The position numbers were made by a program, and so were the translations under genes. Source: JACKBJ01 sp964549495 (GTDB lineage: Bacteria; Chloroflexota; Anaerolineae; Epilineales; Epilineaceae). Taken from it: a stretch of 64,000 nt of DNA. Positions within the stretch are counted from its first letter, which is position 1. Every line of letters starts with the position of its first letter. Positions 61,878 to 64,000 of the stretch are shown in pieces. Under the pieces are notes generated by a model, which was not told the origin of the DNA, searched no databases, and was given only the letters and a program-made list of their open reading frames with translations. The DNA is taken from assembly GCA_964549495.1 (NCBI GenBank), contig CAZJWJ010000002.1, forward strand, positions 30,384-94,383. Direction: 5' to 3'.

Positions 61878-62366
61878 GACCTCGGGCGTCGGTGCGGTGG
61901 CGGTGCCGGTAGCGGACTCGGTGGCCGCCATGGTGGCCGCGACAGCGGTGGCCGGCGGCTGACCCTCGGGGCCGGGCAGCTGGGTGAAGACGAAGAAGGC
62001 CAGAACGCCGAGGGCGCCGGCCAATGCCAACGCCGGTAGCTTGGCCAGCCGGCCCGAGAGTCCCAGGCGCCGCCGGGGCATGGCCTCGGCCACCCGCTCG
62101 TCGAAGGCCTGGAGCACCCGGCCTTCCAGCGCTCGCTGGAAGCCGGGCTCCGGCAGCGGCGGCTGCGGTGGCTGGCCCATTCGACCGGCCAAACCGGTCA
62201 GCGCCGCGGCTTCCTCGCCGAAGGCCTCGCGCAGTCCGTGGCGGTTGACGCCAGCCTGGGCCGCCGAGAGCGCGGCATCCAGGCGCAGTGCGGCTTCGAT
62301 CTCGCTCGGACTCGGCTCCTGCCAGCCGGCCAGGCTCCGGGCTTCGGTCTCGGGCTTCATGTTCAT
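61290..62366 (-). CDS. Probable membrane anti-sigma factor whose reading frame runs 588 bp antisense into manA
   Basis: The open frame gives 358 aa. The part outside manA (about 163 residues) has an acidic/helical cytoplasmic region, one membrane helix near residues 111-129 (LPALALAGALGVLAFFVFTQ) and a Thr/Ala-rich outside stretch. It lies directly behind an ECF sigma gene (ATGA overlap), the usual place for an anti-sigma factor. No HxxxCxxC zinc motif is present. There is no stop before manA. The frame continues in register antisense to manA until a CTA Leu codon of manA supplies TAG, and the last 195 residues look like antisense filler. The gene has probably lost its own stop or outside domain. 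Confidence 0.7.
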   Translation of the reverse strand: MNMKPETEARSLAGWQEPSPSEIEAALRLDAALSAAQAGVNRHGLREAFGEEAAALTGLAGRMGQPPQPPLPEPGFQRALEGRVLQAFDERVAEAMPRRRLGLSGRLAKLPALALAGALGVLAFFVFTQLPGPEGQPPATAVAATMAATESATGTATAPTPEVLRLEGAGSALARDRTANIEIQVHAFQIDPVTGSRHDRALAGRQPQLAGGRVQARLTCDADQAQQLAHREAGAARTAPALGGEVGIAHQMPALQTAARPVQALRLPPAGVDEGLATRGIPVRDGQRPRDVQRAGPAGRVLATRLVIAPAPVPEAVGHPAQAGRDVLRLDQGHAGTDGVHRSGRHFVDLARRDGHEV

Positions 62367-62989
62367 CCCTCTTCATCCTCGATCTGCTCGGCGATCTGGG
62401 CGGCGCGCCTCAGCGCGCGATGCTGCATGACCTTGACGTTGCCCTCCCGGATGCCCATCTCGGCCGCCGTGTCGCGGATCGAGCGGCCGTCCAGGATGCG
62501 GTGTCGCAAGACGGTGCGGTAGTTGTCGGGAAGCTGCTCGAGCACGGCCCGGCCCAAGCGGGTGGCCGTCGAGGCCGGTGCGTCGTCCTCGGTCTCCGGC
62601 GGGCCGGCCGGCGCGATGGTCACCAACCGCTCGGCGCTGCCCTCGGCCCCGTTGAGCGCGGCCTTGGCCGCCCCATGATCCTCGAGCAGAACCGTCGGCT
62701 TGCGCCCGTTGCGGCGCCAGTGGTCGCGCAGCTGGTTGCGCATGATGGTGTAGAGCCAGGTGCGGAAGCTGGAGCGACCATCGAAGCTGCCGATGGCCCG
62801 CACCAGCCGCAGGAAGGTCTCGCTGGTCAGGTCCTCGGCATCCTGCAGGCTGCCCAGCTGGTTGTAGGCATAGCCCAACATCTCGTCGACATAACGCTGA
62901 TAGAGCGCGACCATCGCCGCCCGGTCCCCGCGCTGGGCGCGGCGGACCAGGTCCTTGTCGGAGCGTTGCGGCTGCGTGGCGGTTGGCAA
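62363..62989 (-). CDS. ECF-type RNA polymerase sigma factor
   Basis: 208-aa sigma factor with region 2 (DLTSETFLRLVRAIGSF, SSFRTWLYTIMRNQLRDHWR) and region 4 (VLEQLPDNYRTVLRHRILDGRS, RDTAAEMGIREGNVKVMQHRAL). A linker of about 45 residues joins them. No C-terminal extension. The start is TTG 62989 because no ATG or GTG is in frame after the upstream stop. Control by the overlapping membrane protein gene is inferred. A possible ECF-type promoter lies upstream (63023-63048). Confidence 0.92.
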   Translation of the reverse strand: MPTATQPQRSDKDLVRRAQRGDRAAMVALYQRYVDEMLGYAYNQLGSLQDAEDLTSETFLRLVRAIGSFDGRSSFRTWLYTIMRNQLRDHWRRNGRKPTVLLEDHGAAKAALNGAEGSAERLVTIAPAGPPETEDDAPASTATRLGRAVLEQLPDNYRTVLRHRILDGRSIRDTAAEMGIREGNVKVMQHRALRRAAQIAEQIEDEEG

Positions 62990-63022
62990 GGGCGATGGCC
63001 TGGCTGCGATTCGGTTTCGAAA

Positions 63023-63048
63023 GACGATGGCATCGATCGGGAAGTTGG
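63023..63048 (-). promoter_or_regulatory. Possible self-recognised ECF promoter
   Basis: Reading toward the sigma gene: CCAACTT (63042-63048) and CGTC (63023-63026), with 17 bases between AAC and CGTC. AAC...CGTC with about 16-17 bp is the common ECF pattern, so the sigma factor may drive its own gene. Confidence 0.4.
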
Positions 63049-63160
63049 ACGCAGGGGTGTTACAGTTGGCTGGGTGCTCGCGTGCCGGCTCGAAGAATAG
63101 CCGCCCTGCCTGAGTCAGCGATGAGGTATGGCTGTGTCGAGACGAGGCCTGGCCCGGTCC

Positions 63161-64000
63161 TCAGTCGATCCACCTCCGTAGCTCCTTGCGCAGCCGGGGC
63201 CAGTCGGTGTTGGTCGCCTCGGCCCAAAGGGTCTCGAACTGCTGCGGCTCGATGCTCCTTCGCAGCTCGGCCTCGAGCGCTTCGAGCTTATCGGCGTCTT
63301 TGCGTGGGCGTGGTGCGCCGATCGAGCTGCGCAGGGCCCAGGCCTGACCCAGACGGCGCGCAGCGGGCAGCAGACGCCCTTCCATGCGCTCTATCTCGGC
63401 CAGCGACTCGAGGGCCTCCGCGACGCGCTTGCGATCCTCGATCCGAAAGAAGCGTTCGAGCGCTTGCCCGAGCAGTTCCCGTGCACGGGCGTAGTCTCCC
63501 AGAGCCGCCGCGAGGATGCCCAGCGCGCGTTCCGAACAACCGAGGGCCTCGGGCTCGTCCAAACGCTTTGCGATCTCCATGCTCTCGACATGATGTCGTC
63601 GGGACTCCTCATAGCGGGATCGTTCCAATGCTAGGTTTCCAAGATTGAAGTGTACGATGCCCAGGGCCCAGGTCTCGTCGAGGCCGGCGAACCGCCGCAA
63701 GCTTTCGTCGAGCGCTTCATGGGCTTGATCGAGCTCTCCCCGGTGCATGGCGAGCATGCCCAGATTGTTGTACAAGGCCGCGATGCCCCAGGGATCGTCC
63801 AGCCGTCGATAATGCTCGAGGCTCTCGCGGTAGAGGCGCTCTGCATCTTCCGCGCGGCCTTCTTCATCGGCCAGGTTGCCCAGGCTTCGGAGGATTCCAG
63901 CCCTGCGCGGCAAGTCTTCGCGAAGCTCGGCAAGGGCCAGTGCTGCTTCGAAGCGAATCCGAGCCGCTTCCATATCCCCCTGGCGTTGGGCAAGCTCGCC
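63161..64000 (-). CDS. C-terminal part of a TPR protein (5' end outside the window)
   Basis: 280 codons of a tetratricopeptide protein that is open at the window edge. TPR units include LGNLADEEGRAEDAERLYRE, LYNNLGMLAMHRGELDQAHE, VHFNLGNLALERSRYEESRR and LGILAAALGDYARARELLGQ. The end (FETLWAEATNTDWPRLRKEL) resembles the tail of large signalling ATPases/regulators of the LuxR or SARP type, where such TPRs follow an NB-ARC-like ATPase. That N-terminal part is not visible, so the identity is open. The 171 bp between this gene and the sigma gene hold no other reading frame that I trust. Confidence 0.8.
   Translation of the reverse strand, partial: GELAQRQGDMEAARIRFEAALALAELREDLPRRAGILRSLGNLADEEGRAEDAERLYRESLEHYRRLDDPWGIAALYNNLGMLAMHRGELDQAHEALDESLRRFAGLDETWALGIVHFNLGNLALERSRYEESRRHHVESMEIAKRLDEPEALGCSERALGILAAALGDYARARELLGQALERFFRIEDRKRVAEALESLAEIERMEGRLLPAARRLGQAWALRSSIGAPRPRKDADKLEALEAELRRSIEPQQFETLWAEATNTDWPRLRKELRRWID

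Overview
The window is high-GC bacterial chromosome, with no rRNA, tRNA, CRISPR array or prophage seen. The best fit is a Chloroflexota (Anaerolineae/Caldilineae-like) bacterium. Three things point there: the order rpmB / recG-coaD-coiled coil-yceD-rpmF-fabD-fabG-nusB; a secreted protein that ends in a Pro/Thr-rich linker followed by IYLPVLRKD (close to the YLPLVLR tails common in Chloroflexota exported proteins); and six tandem DUF5671-like membrane units in one protein. This placement rests on recognition, not on a database search. Genes are packed tightly. Neighbouring genes very often overlap by four bases as NTGA (ATGA, GTGA, TTGA and probably CTGA), and GTG and TTG starts are common.

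Layout. 1-6.0 kb: a CPA2 antiporter (cut by the window edge), a Tat-exported intradiol dioxygenase, a small secreted protein, the six-repeat membrane protein and a membrane-anchored partner. 6.2-15.4 kb: a MoxR/VWA cluster made of an exported protein that looks like a dead metallopeptidase, a membrane protein, DUF58, two VWA membrane proteins and a MoxR ATPase; a 164-bp inverted-repeat element lies between a -10 box and the MoxR gene. 15.6-18.5 kb: a large secreted repeat protein. 18.7-25.5 kb (minus): a heterodimeric ABC exporter, YbeY, a 7TM-HD phosphohydrolase and YqeY. 25.5-32 kb (minus): LysM-M23 peptidase, Rho, GlpX, and a second DUF58-MoxR pair.

32-45.7 kb: housekeeping genes, namely rlmN-rpe, rpmB, recG, coaD, a coiled-coil protein, yceD-rpmF, fabD-fabG, nusB-yggS-yggT, a stand-alone OmpR-type wHTH, a zinc-ribbon coiled coil, comF, hpf and a LMW phosphatase. 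46-49.6 kb (minus): two family-2 glycosyltransferases and a lipoprotein. 49.9-54.1 kb: a folate operon, folC, folE, a pteridine-reductase-like SDR, folB and folK. 54.2-56.1 kb: a small protein, an ArsR-DUF2087 regulator with a palindrome over its promoter, and a TPR protein. 56.1-56.7 kb (minus): a DUF433/DUF5615 toxin-antitoxin-like pair in visibly less GC-rich DNA. 56.8-64 kb: a Rieske-glutamate synthase fusion, a DUF5996 protein, an AI-2E family permease, manA, an ECF sigma factor with a probable membrane anti-sigma factor that runs 588 bp antisense into manA, and the end of a TPR protein.

The least expected items are the manA/anti-sigma overlap, the MoxR/VWA cluster with its dead peptidase, the inverted-repeat element in front of moxR, two probable non-standard start codons (AUC and CUG), the Rieske-GltS fusion, the Asp-His-Lys SDR in the folate operon, and the matched loss of residues at one ATP site of the ABC exporter.
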